A DNA stretch of 64,000 bases from Methylococcaceae bacterium UBA975 (GTDB taxonomy: Bacteria; Pseudomonadota; Gammaproteobacteria; Methylococcales; Cycloclasticaceae): contig DBBV01000020.1 in NCBI GenBank assembly GCA_002292375.1, positions 8,236-72,235 on the forward strand. Reading direction: 5' to 3'. Positions 19,537 to 26,882 of the stretch are shown here, piece after piece. Numbering within the stretch: position 1 is the first letter of the stretch; every line of letters begins with the position of its first letter. Position numbers and translations under genes: made by a program. Below the pieces are notes generated by a model. That model was not told where the DNA came from. It saw only the letters and a list, made by a program, of their open reading frames with translations, and searched no databases.

Positions 19537-19889
19537 AGCGATTGATCCTGATTATGAATATCGTCTTCTTCAATGGTGCCGTAGGCTTCTTTAATACGCA
19601 CCACTAACGCTAAACCCAGTGCCGTGGTTGCCACACCCACCACAATAGCGGTCAGGATCAACACATGCGGTAACGGGTTTGAATACAGATCAACCCCTTT
19701 TTCTATAATGGGTGTTGCGCCGCCTTTTACATTGCCGATGCTGATATAAAGCAAAAAAACAGATACCTGAAAAATATTCAAACCGACAATTTTTTTCACC
19801 AGATTGCCACGGCTAATAACCGTATAAAATCCTGCCATCATAATAATGATAACCATCCAATAATTGTAATGTCCCAGAATCATGTCCAT
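19533..19889 (-). CDS. mnhC: MnhC/MrpC, NuoK-like antiporter subunit
   Basis: A 118-residue, three-helix NuoK-like protein. The segment VKKIVGLNIFQVSVFLLYISIG carries the membrane pattern of MrpC, and DPLPHVLILTAIVVG-like text (here SNPLPHVLILTAIVVG) is the family signature. Pairs with MrpD in the complex. Overlaps the D gene by 4 bp. Confidence 0.93.
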   Translation of the reverse strand: MDMILGHYNYWMVIIIMMAGFYTVISRGNLVKKIVGLNIFQVSVFLLYISIGNVKGGATPIIEKGVDLYSNPLPHVLILTAIVVGVATTALGLALVVRIKEAYGTIEEDDIHNQDQSL

Positions 19890-19894
19890 ATAAT

Positions 19895-20359
19895 TTACTC
19901 CTGCTCCGATTCGGCGTTGCTACTTAGAACAGCTTGCCCACGTTCCGCAAAGGCAAAGAAAATAATCAACATCACTGACATCACTGTAATCCCCACACCC
20001 AACTCAATTACTAAAATACCCAGGTGCTGACCGGCCACTTGTGACGAAGCCAGCACACCGTACTCTAAAAAATTACCGCCCAATACTATCGTCGCAACAC
20101 CTGTACCGGCATAAATCAGCACCCCTAGGCTTGCAAGTAGACGTAATACATACGGTGTAATCACTCTTTTGGCCTTATCAGCGCCAAAGACTAGTGCATA
20201 CAAAATAATCGCCGCACTAAAAATCACACCGGCTTGAAAACCACCACCGGGTCCAAAGTCGCCATGAAACTGTACATACAGTGCAAACAGAAAAATGAGT
20301 GGGATAATGAATTTTGCAACGACACGTAAAATTAAATTATGCTTCACGATCACCGCCAT
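19895..20359 (-). CDS. mnhB: MnhB/MrpB antiporter subunit
   Basis: A 154-residue, four-helix MnhB domain protein. Signature FHGDFGPGGGFQAGVIFSAA near residues 28-47 is diagnostic (GPGGGFQ). It overlaps the preceding DUF4040-MbhE gene by 23 bp. In Mrp complexes MrpB follows the C-terminus of MrpA, the same order as here. Confidence 0.93.
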   Translation of the reverse strand: MAVIVKHNLILRVVAKFIIPLIFLFALYVQFHGDFGPGGGFQAGVIFSAAIILYALVFGADKAKRVITPYVLRLLASLGVLIYAGTGVATIVLGGNFLEYGVLASSQVAGQHLGILVIELGVGITVMSVMLIIFFAFAERGQAVLSSNAESEQE

Positions 20360-20924
20360 TCTTTTTAACGTTAGGTTTTACACGACGACGGCCACCAATC
20401 AGTAACAATACCGCAATCCCCGCTGTAAAAATCACGGTCACTTCGCCTAATGTATCGAAGCCACGGTAACTGGCCAAAACCGCAGTCACCACATTCGGCA
20501 CACCAGTCTCTGGCATGCTGTTTTCCAAATAATACGGTGCCACGTGTAACTGAGAAGGCGCCTCAGGGTCACCAAAGGACGGTAAATCATAGGTGCCATA
20601 AATTAACAGCGCCCCCGTTATGACAACCACACTTAAAGGAAGCCAGGGTTTATGTGTTGTCGGCTTCTCTTCTTTATCAGCGTTTTTAGAGGAATACGTT
20701 AGCGCCAGTGTGGCTAACATCAGAACGCTTGATATACCGGCGCCCACCGCCGCTTCGGTAAAAGCCACATCGGCTGCGTCCATCACCACAAACAACCCTG
20801 CTGATAAAAAACTAAAGCCACTGAATAACATCACCACAGCGAATAAACTTCGCATACGAATAATAGCCAGCGCAAGAATCACAAGAAAACTTAACAGCGT
20901 AATATCAACAATATTATCAATCAT
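20337..20924 (-). CDS. DUF4040-MbhE fusion, equivalent to the MrpA C-terminus
   Basis: A 195-residue protein with an N-terminal NuoJ-like DUF4040/MbhD part (FSGFSFLSAGLFVVMDAADVAFTEAAVGAGIS, about residues 33-65) and a C-terminal MbhE part (NVVTAVLASYRGFDTLGEVTVIFTAG, about 143-170). In classical Mrp this lies at the end of the large MrpA. Here it is a separate gene and no MrpA-sized protein exists in the operon; the extra D-like subunits presumably supply the NuoL-like part. Confidence 0.88.
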   Translation of the reverse strand: MIDNIVDITLLSFLVILALAIIRMRSLFAVVMLFSGFSFLSAGLFVVMDAADVAFTEAAVGAGISSVLMLATLALTYSSKNADKEEKPTTHKPWLPLSVVVITGALLIYGTYDLPSFGDPEAPSQLHVAPYYLENSMPETGVPNVVTAVLASYRGFDTLGEVTVIFTAGIAVLLLIGGRRRVKPNVKKNGGDREA

Positions 20925-21256
20925 GGCTTATCCAACTGTTCAGAATTAGCCACATCATCATCTGACAGCACCGGCTTAAGCCCACCTAACATGGCGGCAT
21001 TAGCGAGTAGGTGTGAAGCCGTTGGGCTGGTGAAGAAGATAAATGCAAAAATTAAAAATAATTTAAAACTGGCTATTGTTAAGCCCGCCTGAAAAGCCAG
21101 CCCGATTAAAAAAAGCGCCGCGCATAAGGTATCGGTAATGCCAATGGCGTGCAGTCGGGTATAAAAATCCGGAAAACGGTGCATGCCAATACCACCGATA
21201 ACCCCCAATAACCCTCCTAAAACCAGGCACAGCCAACTCAGTGTTTCCAGAATCAT
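20921..21256 (-). CDS. mnhG: MnhG/MrpG antiporter subunit
   Basis: A 111-residue, three-helix MnhG protein with the signature GGIGMHRFPDFYTRLHA near residues 20-37 and a TSPTASHLLANAA segment near the C-terminus. Small accessory membrane subunit of the Mrp complex. Overlaps both neighbours by 4 bp. Confidence 0.94.
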   Translation of the reverse strand: MILETLSWLCLVLGGLLGVIGGIGMHRFPDFYTRLHAIGITDTLCAALFLIGLAFQAGLTIASFKLFLIFAFIFFTSPTASHLLANAAMLGGLKPVLSDDDVANSEQLDKP

Positions 21257-21555
21257 TTGTCGTTTACCTCTGGTTGATTATCCTCTGGGCTTTCACCATC
21301 TGTATAAAGATTACCCTGCTCGATTAGTTTTAAAACGGCAACAACGCCAATAAAATTAATGAGGGTATAGACCAGCGCAATATCAAGCAGGTCATGCCGG
21401 TCAGTAAAAAAGGCATACACGGCAATCAGCAAAATTGTTTTAGTGCCGACCATATTCATCGCGGCAATACGGTCGTAAACCGTTGGCCCCGACAAGGCAC
21501 GCGCTAGTGCCAGCAAAATAGTAATCAAAATGGCAATTATCGCGACGGTATACAT
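21253..21555 (-). CDS. mnhF: MnhF/MrpF antiporter subunit
   Basis: A 100-residue, three-helix MnhF protein. GPTVYDRIAAMNMVGTKTIL (residues about 28-47) is the family landmark. Accessory subunit. Overlaps mnhG by 4 bp and shares its first base position with the end of mnhE. Confidence 0.94.
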   Translation of the reverse strand: MYTVAIIAILITILLALARALSGPTVYDRIAAMNMVGTKTILLIAVYAFFTDRHDLLDIALVYTLINFIGVVAVLKLIEQGNLYTDGESPEDNQPEVNDK

Positions 21556-22034
21556 TATGAAGACAGCTCCACATTATCAGGCACTGCTCTTGCCATTTCA
21601 CCTGTTTGTAAGTCTGCTGCGCCTTTTTTGCTTAAGGCGTGCACTATGATTTTATCGTTTGACAGTTCCAAGGTTACGGTTCCCGGCGTCAGTGTTATTG
21701 AGTTGGCATAAATCATTTGGCTTAAATCCGTTTTTTTAGCCGCTGGAAGCGTAATTACTTGCGGACTTATATCAACGGGACCCAGGGTAAGGATTCGTTT
21801 GATGACGTCCACGTTAGAGATAAGAATTTCTTTGCCAAGGTATAAAAAATACCTTAGAAGACGCACACTCAAATCAAAGGGGTAACCTTCATGGTCAATG
21901 ATGTTCATCCGTTTTGCGAGATAAACGCTAAGCAGCGTTGAGAGCACACCCAGTGCAATCAATAAGGCACCCGTATGTCCTGATAACATAAACCAGAATA
22001 AAAAAATCAAAGACGCCGCGGTGATTGTTCTCAT
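21555..22034 (-). CDS. mnhE: MnhE/MrpE antiporter subunit, first gene of operon
   Basis: A 159-residue MnhE protein: N-terminal helices, then YFLYLGKEILISNVDVIKRIL and the motif MIYANSITLTPGTVTLEL (residues about 106-125), diagnostic of MrpE. First gene of a ten-gene operon reading 22034 to 14529. A GAGGAAAG ribosome site lies about 8 bases ahead of ATG. A 13-bp direct repeat sits just upstream. Confidence 0.93.
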   Translation of the reverse strand: MRTITAASLIFLFWFMLSGHTGALLIALGVLSTLLSVYLAKRMNIIDHEGYPFDLSVRLLRYFLYLGKEILISNVDVIKRILTLGPVDISPQVITLPAAKKTDLSQMIYANSITLTPGTVTLELSNDKIIVHALSKKGAADLQTGEMARAVPDNVELSS

Positions 22035-22052
22035 TATTTTTAACTTTCCTCA

Positions 22053-22078
22053 GTGCCTTAGCTTAGTGCCTTAGCTTA
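22053..22078. repeat. Two tandem 13-bp copies upstream of mnhE
   Basis: GTGCCTTAGCTTA occurs twice head to tail, 19-44 bp upstream of the mnhE start and inside its likely leader or promoter. A fresh slippage duplication; effect on expression unknown. Confidence 0.8.
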
Positions 22079-22225
22079 ATAAGCGGGTATTCGCATTCAG
22101 TATAGCAACGCATTTTTAAAATACAAATAAGATAAACCACAAAAATCTTGCGGCCTGCCAGCACATTAAAAATCGAAACCGAGCGTCCGACTCAAAGCCC
22201 TGCCTCGATTGATCTTATTCGGTTA

Positions 22226-23014
22226 TTAAGAGGTAGCTGCCCCTGCTAACCACGGCCTTTCCTCATCAATCATTTCGTATACCTGTTTTAACAACGCCCC
22301 TTCTGTGCCATTCAGTGCAACCCACTCTTTTTTATTGCCTCGATGAATCGCTGTTAATTCGTCAGGGGCATCATTCGGTGCGGGGGTGTCATGGTGGTAA
22401 GCGCATAAGGGCAGTACTTTTGCATGCGCCCATTGTTTTGTTCTGCCTTCAACATGGTGTAGTGAAACAAACTTGATGCCCTCTTGTTCTGCCATGTCTG
22501 TGGTGTACCACTTTTTATTCAAACAGCAGATACACCCTATATCGCCTATTTTATTGCCCAGTTTTTTTTCCAGTGCGGTTGGCGCCCTGCCTTTTAAACC
22601 GTTAGATTTGATTGGTTTTGATCTTTTTACATCAACGGCTGAAATCGCTTGAGTTTTAGCTGTCTTTTTTCTTAGTTTATCTGGCCGCGTATTGAGCAAC
22701 TGTGTGTTTTGTAGTGCATAACCCGCTGGCGTTTCTTTTACTTGCTGGCGCGCCCGTTGTTTTTCGGCGGCTTTTATTTGGCTTTCACGTTGTTTGTGCT
22801 GCTGCTCTTGTCGATAGGCGGGGTCATCTAATCGTGCTTTCATTTTTTCAAAGGCACGTTGTTGTGATTTAACTTGTGAGGCTTGTTGTTTTTCTTGTTG
22901 TGCCTTTTTATATTCGGGCGAGGCTTGCTTTTGTTTTTGCTTATCGAATTGGCGTTGCCGCGCAGCATTTGCTTTGGCGATTTTTTTCGCAAAATCTAAC
23001 TGACTTTCTGACAT
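22226..23014 (-). CDS. Ref-like RecA-dependent nuclease with long Q/K-rich N-terminus
   Basis: A 262-residue protein. Residues 1-110 are a low-complexity, Lys/Gln/Arg-rich, probably helical region. The C-terminal 110 residues resemble phage P1 Ref: a Cys pair GCICC, the core HHVEGRTKQWAHAKVLPLCAYHHD-type HNH/Zn site (His residues near 188-189 and 210-211), then HRGNKKEW. P1 Ref cuts DNA at RecA filaments. Chromosomal relatives may derive from prophages, but no phage gene is near. Monocistronic, behind the antiporter operon. Confidence 0.8.
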   Translation of the reverse strand: MSESQLDFAKKIAKANAARQRQFDKQKQKQASPEYKKAQQEKQQASQVKSQQRAFEKMKARLDDPAYRQEQQHKQRESQIKAAEKQRARQQVKETPAGYALQNTQLLNTRPDKLRKKTAKTQAISAVDVKRSKPIKSNGLKGRAPTALEKKLGNKIGDIGCICCLNKKWYTTDMAEQEGIKFVSLHHVEGRTKQWAHAKVLPLCAYHHDTPAPNDAPDELTAIHRGNKKEWVALNGTEGALLKQVYEMIDEERPWLAGAATS

Positions 23015-23198
23015 CTGTACTACAACCTTTTAATTAGTTTTATTACCTCCCTATTGATGAGTGACATAAAGAAGATCCATCATTATCCCCTTTAATTTTA
23101 GAAACGGTAGCAAAAAGGAAAAACGCCCGCTGTAACGGCAGGAATGACAACTTTAGCAGCACGCCTTTGCCTGCTGTCAAACTGTATTGAACGACTTA

Positions 23199-23612
23199 TT
23201 AGCTACTGCAGGCAAGCCGTATTCTCTCAGCAGGAACACGCAGCTGCTTAATTAAGTAGTGTTTAAATGAGTCTTCGTAAGACTGCTCATCAACGGCTTT
23301 TTGCATACAAAGCATCCAGGCGTCGCTTTCCTCTACACCAATCGACAAATGCTTGTGCGCCGCAGGAATGTTAATACCACCAAAGTTTTCTGAATATAAT
23401 TTTGGGCCACCTAGCCAACCCGACAAAAAGTAAGTCAGTTTTTTTCTCGATTCGGATAAGTCATGCTGGTGCATGGCGCGTATCTTCGCTGCCTCTGGCA
23501 GACTTTCCATAAAACCATAGAACGAATCGACCAATGTAGTTAAACCTGCTAACTCACCTGCTGCTTTATAGGAACCATCACTAACACCATAGTGACTACT
23601 GTCAACATTCAT
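23199..23612 (-). CDS. Group 2 truncated haemoglobin
   Basis: A 137-residue globin. Family pattern seen from residue 8: YGVSDGSYKAAGELAGL, LVDSFYGFM, IRAMHQHDL, KLTYFLSGWLGGPKLYSENFG, AAHKHLSIG (proximal His) and DAWMLCM. The Trp of GWLGGP is typical of trHbO. Group 2 globins bind O2 and NO and are linked to oxidative or nitrosative stress. Next gene on this strand is a cysteine-cluster protein, about 95 bp away. Confidence 0.92.
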   Translation of the reverse strand: MNVDSSHYGVSDGSYKAAGELAGLTTLVDSFYGFMESLPEAAKIRAMHQHDLSESRKKLTYFLSGWLGGPKLYSENFGGINIPAAHKHLSIGVEESDAWMLCMQKAVDEQSYEDSFKHYLIKQLRVPAERIRLACSS

Positions 23613-23706
23613 ACAATCTCCAATCTTTATATACTGTAGTTAATACCTGAATTCAGCGGTATCTATGCCGCTACGCTCAATTAAAGTTAAGCGCCTTATC
23701 AAAAAA

Positions 23707-24060
23707 TTACACCAATACTTGCCGTGTATTAGCAATGTAAAAATGTACTTGATCCTCAACATCGGCATCAATCATCACCTCTGGCCGCCGACCATTTGGG
23801 CAGGCCATACGCGGTGTTGTGCCAAACAAGCGGCAAATTAACGGGCGCTCCTCGTACACGGTGCACCCCTTAGGCCCTAGGTGCACACAATTAAGGTCAT
23901 TTAGTGCAGCGTCATGTTCGGCGTCAGTTTTTACCGGTAGGCGTGACATTTCTTCCGAGGACGTCGTCACCGGACCACAGCAATCGTGACAACCTGCCAC
24001 ACAGTCAAACGACGGAATGCGCTCGCGCAGTCGTTCGACGGTATCTCGGTTATTGTTCAT
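23707..24060 (-). CDS. YkgJ-family cysteine cluster protein
   Basis: A 117-residue CxxxCxxCC-type protein: CVAGCHDCCGPV near residue 20, then LNCVHLGPKGCTVYEERPLICRLFG. The Cys set probably binds zinc or an Fe-S cluster. Function unknown. It lies 17 bp after the ene-reductase stop on the same strand, so probably co-transcribed with it. Confidence 0.85.
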   Translation of the reverse strand: MNNNRDTVERLRERIPSFDCVAGCHDCCGPVTTSSEEMSRLPVKTDAEHDAALNDLNCVHLGPKGCTVYEERPLICRLFGTTPRMACPNGRRPEVMIDADVEDQVHFYIANTRQVLV

Positions 24061-24077
24061 TTATACCCACCCTGTAT

Positions 24078-25148
24078 TCAACTCGCTTTATCTTTGTTTT
24101 CAATGAACGGGTAATCGGTATAACCTTTACTAGTAAAGGCGTAAAAAGTTGTCGCATCCGGTTCATTTAATGGTGCATCGGTCTCAAACCTATAAGGCAA
24201 ATCTGGGTTTGCAATATACAGCTGCCCAAAAGCCACCGCATCGGCTTGTTTTGCGTTTAATACCACGTTCGCTCTTTCCTTTGTAAGCCCCTGGTTGGCA
24301 ATGTAAACACCACCAAAAGCCGCTTTCAATTTAGGCCCAAACCAGCCGTCAACAGCTGATTCACGTGCGAAAATAAACGCAATGTTGCGTTTACCCAGCT
24401 CTGTTGCAACGTAGGTAAATGTAGCCAATAAATCAGAATCTCCCATATCGTGAGCATCGCCCTGTGGTGCTAAGTGCATACCTACCCTGTCCGCACCCCA
24501 TACAGAAATAACAGCGTCTGTAATTTCCAGCATAAATCGGGCGCGATTTTCTAAACTGCCGCCGTAATTATCTGTTCTATGGTTGGTACTGTCCTGCAAG
24601 AACTGGTCGGGTAAATAGCCATTCGCACCGTGAATTTCTACCCCGTCAAAGCCTGCTTTTTTAGCATTTTCGGCCCCTTTACGGAACTGTTCTATCACGG
24701 TTTTAATTTCACTAAGCGTCATTGCACGTGGTGTAACATACGGTTTATGAGGCCGGACTAGGCTAACGTTTCCTTTAAGAGCAACGGCACTGGGTGCGAT
24801 GGGTTGCTTACCATCAAGAAACATCGGGTCAGAAATGCGCCCTACATGCCATAATTGCATCAGTATTCTGCCACCGGCTTTATGCACAGCATCCGTAATT
24901 TTTTTCCAGCCTTCAACCTGTTCATCAGACCAAATACCCGGCGTATCCGCATAGCCAACCCCCATCGGAGATACCGCAGTGGCTTCACTGATAATTAAGC
25001 CTGCTGTGCTTCGTTGCGTATAGTACTCAAGCATTAACTCATTAGGCACACGGCTACTGCCTGAACGACAACGGGTTAAGGGTGCCATGATAATGCGGTT
25101 GGGCAAATTAAGTGCGCCGATTTTTATTGGGTCAAACAAGCTGGTCAT
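24078..25148 (-). CDS. nemA: NemA-type Old Yellow Enzyme (ene-reductase)
   Basis: A 356-residue TIM barrel: start LFDPIKIGALNLPNRIIMAPLTRCRS, LMQLWHVGRIS, HGANGYLPDQFLQDSTNHRTD and NYGGSLENR are hallmarks of the NemA/OYE class. FMN-dependent reduction of activated alkenes, nitrate esters and electrophiles by NAD(P)H. Seems intact. Operon-like with the BASS transporter upstream (11 bp) and YkgJ downstream. Confidence 0.92.
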   Translation of the reverse strand: MTSLFDPIKIGALNLPNRIIMAPLTRCRSGSSRVPNELMLEYYTQRSTAGLIISEATAVSPMGVGYADTPGIWSDEQVEGWKKITDAVHKAGGRILMQLWHVGRISDPMFLDGKQPIAPSAVALKGNVSLVRPHKPYVTPRAMTLSEIKTVIEQFRKGAENAKKAGFDGVEIHGANGYLPDQFLQDSTNHRTDNYGGSLENRARFMLEITDAVISVWGADRVGMHLAPQGDAHDMGDSDLLATFTYVATELGKRNIAFIFARESAVDGWFGPKLKAAFGGVYIANQGLTKERANVVLNAKQADAVAFGQLYIANPDLPYRFETDAPLNEPDATTFYAFTSKGYTDYPFIENKDKAS

Positions 25149-25159
25149 GATTATTTTCC

Positions 25160-26047
25160 TTAAATTGGTCGTTCGATAGTTACTTGATTATATCGTTGTT
25201 TTTTTAAAATACAACCCAAAGCAAATCCAGTCATAAACATTAAAATACTATACGTTACCGCCGGTATCATCATGGCATTATTCCCAATGAGTGTACCCGT
25301 AACAAATAAAGCCAGCGTCCCATTTTGAATACCCACTTCATAAGAAATGGATACAGCTTGTGCTTGTGACAGTTTAAAAAACTTAGCCAACAAATAACCC
25401 AAGCCCAGCACTAAAACATTTAACGTTAGTGTCACGGCCCCTGCTTGCACAAAGAACCCGACGATTTGAGGTTTATTTTTTAAAATAATCGCAACGATAA
25501 TTAAAAACAAAAAAATCACTGAAAATACTCGAATAACCGGTTCAGTTTTATTCGCTGCCCCTTTCCACTTGAACAATATAAACATGCCCAACAACACCGG
25601 TATGACCGTAATAAGCAGTAATTGTAGAATGGTTTTTAGCAACGGCAGCTCAAACCCCTCTGCTGGCCCTATAAAATGATTCATCGCTAATAAGGTGAAC
25701 AGCGGTAGAGTAAACGGCGTAATAAGGCTGACAACCGCTGTTAGGCTAATGGACAGTGCAACATCACCCTTCGCCAAATTGGCAAACATATTTGACGTCG
25801 CCCCACCGGGCGCAAATGAAATAATCATCAGCCCAACGGCCAACTCAGGTGCTAATTTAAAAACCGTGGCCAGCAAGAAGGCAATGAGGGGTAAGGCAAT
25901 AAGTTGCGCAGACAGCCCAATCACCGCCGCTTTGGGTTGGGTTATAACACGAGTAAAGTCAGTTCGTCTTAAAGACAGCCCCATACCCAACATAATAATA
26001 AATAATGAGACCGGTAAAACAACCGTAGTCAGCAAGTCAGCTTGCAT
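25160..26047 (-). CDS. Bile acid:sodium symporter (BASS) family transporter
   Basis: A 295-residue, about ten-helix protein with BASS landmarks: MIISFAPGGATSNMFANLAKGDVALSISLTA (residues about 73-104) and SYEVGIQNGTLALFV (about 234-249). Sodium-coupled uptake or export of organic acids; substrate not predictable. Directly upstream of nemA on the same strand. Confidence 0.87.
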   Translation of the reverse strand: MQADLLTTVVLPVSLFIIMLGMGLSLRRTDFTRVITQPKAAVIGLSAQLIALPLIAFLLATVFKLAPELAVGLMIISFAPGGATSNMFANLAKGDVALSISLTAVVSLITPFTLPLFTLLAMNHFIGPAEGFELPLLKTILQLLLITVIPVLLGMFILFKWKGAANKTEPVIRVFSVIFLFLIIVAIILKNKPQIVGFFVQAGAVTLTLNVLVLGLGYLLAKFFKLSQAQAVSISYEVGIQNGTLALFVTGTLIGNNAMMIPAVTYSILMFMTGFALGCILKKQRYNQVTIERPI

Positions 26048-26126
26048 AATAAATCCTTTGATTTCGATACTTATAATTGATATTGAGGTTTTTTGCTCAG
26101 GTGCTAACTACATTGGAATAATCGGC

Positions 26127-26645
26127 TTAACGAACTTTTAAACGGTTATTGGTATCCCTGTTTTCACTGATCAGCGCATTGCTGTCATGATACTCAGCCG
26201 ATTTGGCCAGACGATCATACAGCACCACATTCACCGAGGCCGATAAGTTCATGCACCCCACGGTGGGGACATAAACAACCGCATCCGCTTGATCGATAAT
26301 AGCCTGATCAATCGAGCCATCTTCAGGACCAAAAATATACAACGCATTATCAGGGTGCTGATACGTCGGCAAAGAAATGGCATCAATGGCAAATTCAATA
26401 CACACGATTTTCATAGTGTCGGTGACGACATCTAGGAGACGTTCAGTGGCAGACAACAGCACGTCTTTACTCACTTTACGGCTCATATCGACCACTCTGG
26501 CTTTACGCTCAATAGCCCGTGGGTAACGATCGCCGGTGTAAAAAACCTTCTCCACGCGATAATTAGCCGCTGCACGTAAAACAGCCCCCACATTGTCTGG
26601 GCTTTTTGGGTTAATTAAGCCGATACTCACCTGTGATTGTTTCAT
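26127..26645 (-). CDS. TrmH/SpoU-family RNA 2'-O-methyltransferase
   Basis: A 172-residue SPOUT knot protein: N-terminal INPKSPDNVGAVLRAAANY, middle LYIFGPEDGSI and C-terminal VYVPTVGCMNLSASVNVVLYD, i.e. SpoU motifs 1, 2 and 3. Short TrmH-like proteins methylate tRNA riboses; the exact target is unknown. Its first 40 bp have a diverged copy at 30262-30306. The 237 bp upstream hold a dispersed repeat but no gene. Confidence 0.87.
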   Translation of the reverse strand: MKQSQVSIGLINPKSPDNVGAVLRAAANYRVEKVFYTGDRYPRAIERKARVVDMSRKVSKDVLLSATERLLDVVTDTMKIVCIEFAIDAISLPTYQHPDNALYIFGPEDGSIDQAIIDQADAVVYVPTVGCMNLSASVNVVLYDRLAKSAEYHDSNALISENRDTNNRLKVR

Positions 26646-26837
26646 TTTTTCCTTAATAGCGCCTGTTGTTTCTTAATATAGCTTTTTAGACAAGCAAAAG
26701 GAATAAATGCCTTTGCGGCAGTAGGTAGTTTTAACCTATTAAGTCAATCAAACCTGACACGCCGTATTCTTTGTAATGTGCAGAAGAAAGTCATGGAAAT
26801 GAGTCGCATTTGTCATCGACCCTTTAATTATTGGGAG

Positions 26838-26855
26838 TTTTACTCTGACCCCAAA
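26838..26855. repeat. Dispersed repeat, TTTTACTCTGACCCCAAA copy 1
   Basis: Same 18-mer core recurs at 29512 (one mismatch), 31247 and 31872. Nearby 26690-26745 also resembles 31171-31228 (both carry a GCGGCAG...TTTAACCTATTAA block). Confidence 0.65.
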
Positions 26856-26882
26856 AAATATCAAATATCATACCTAGCCTAC

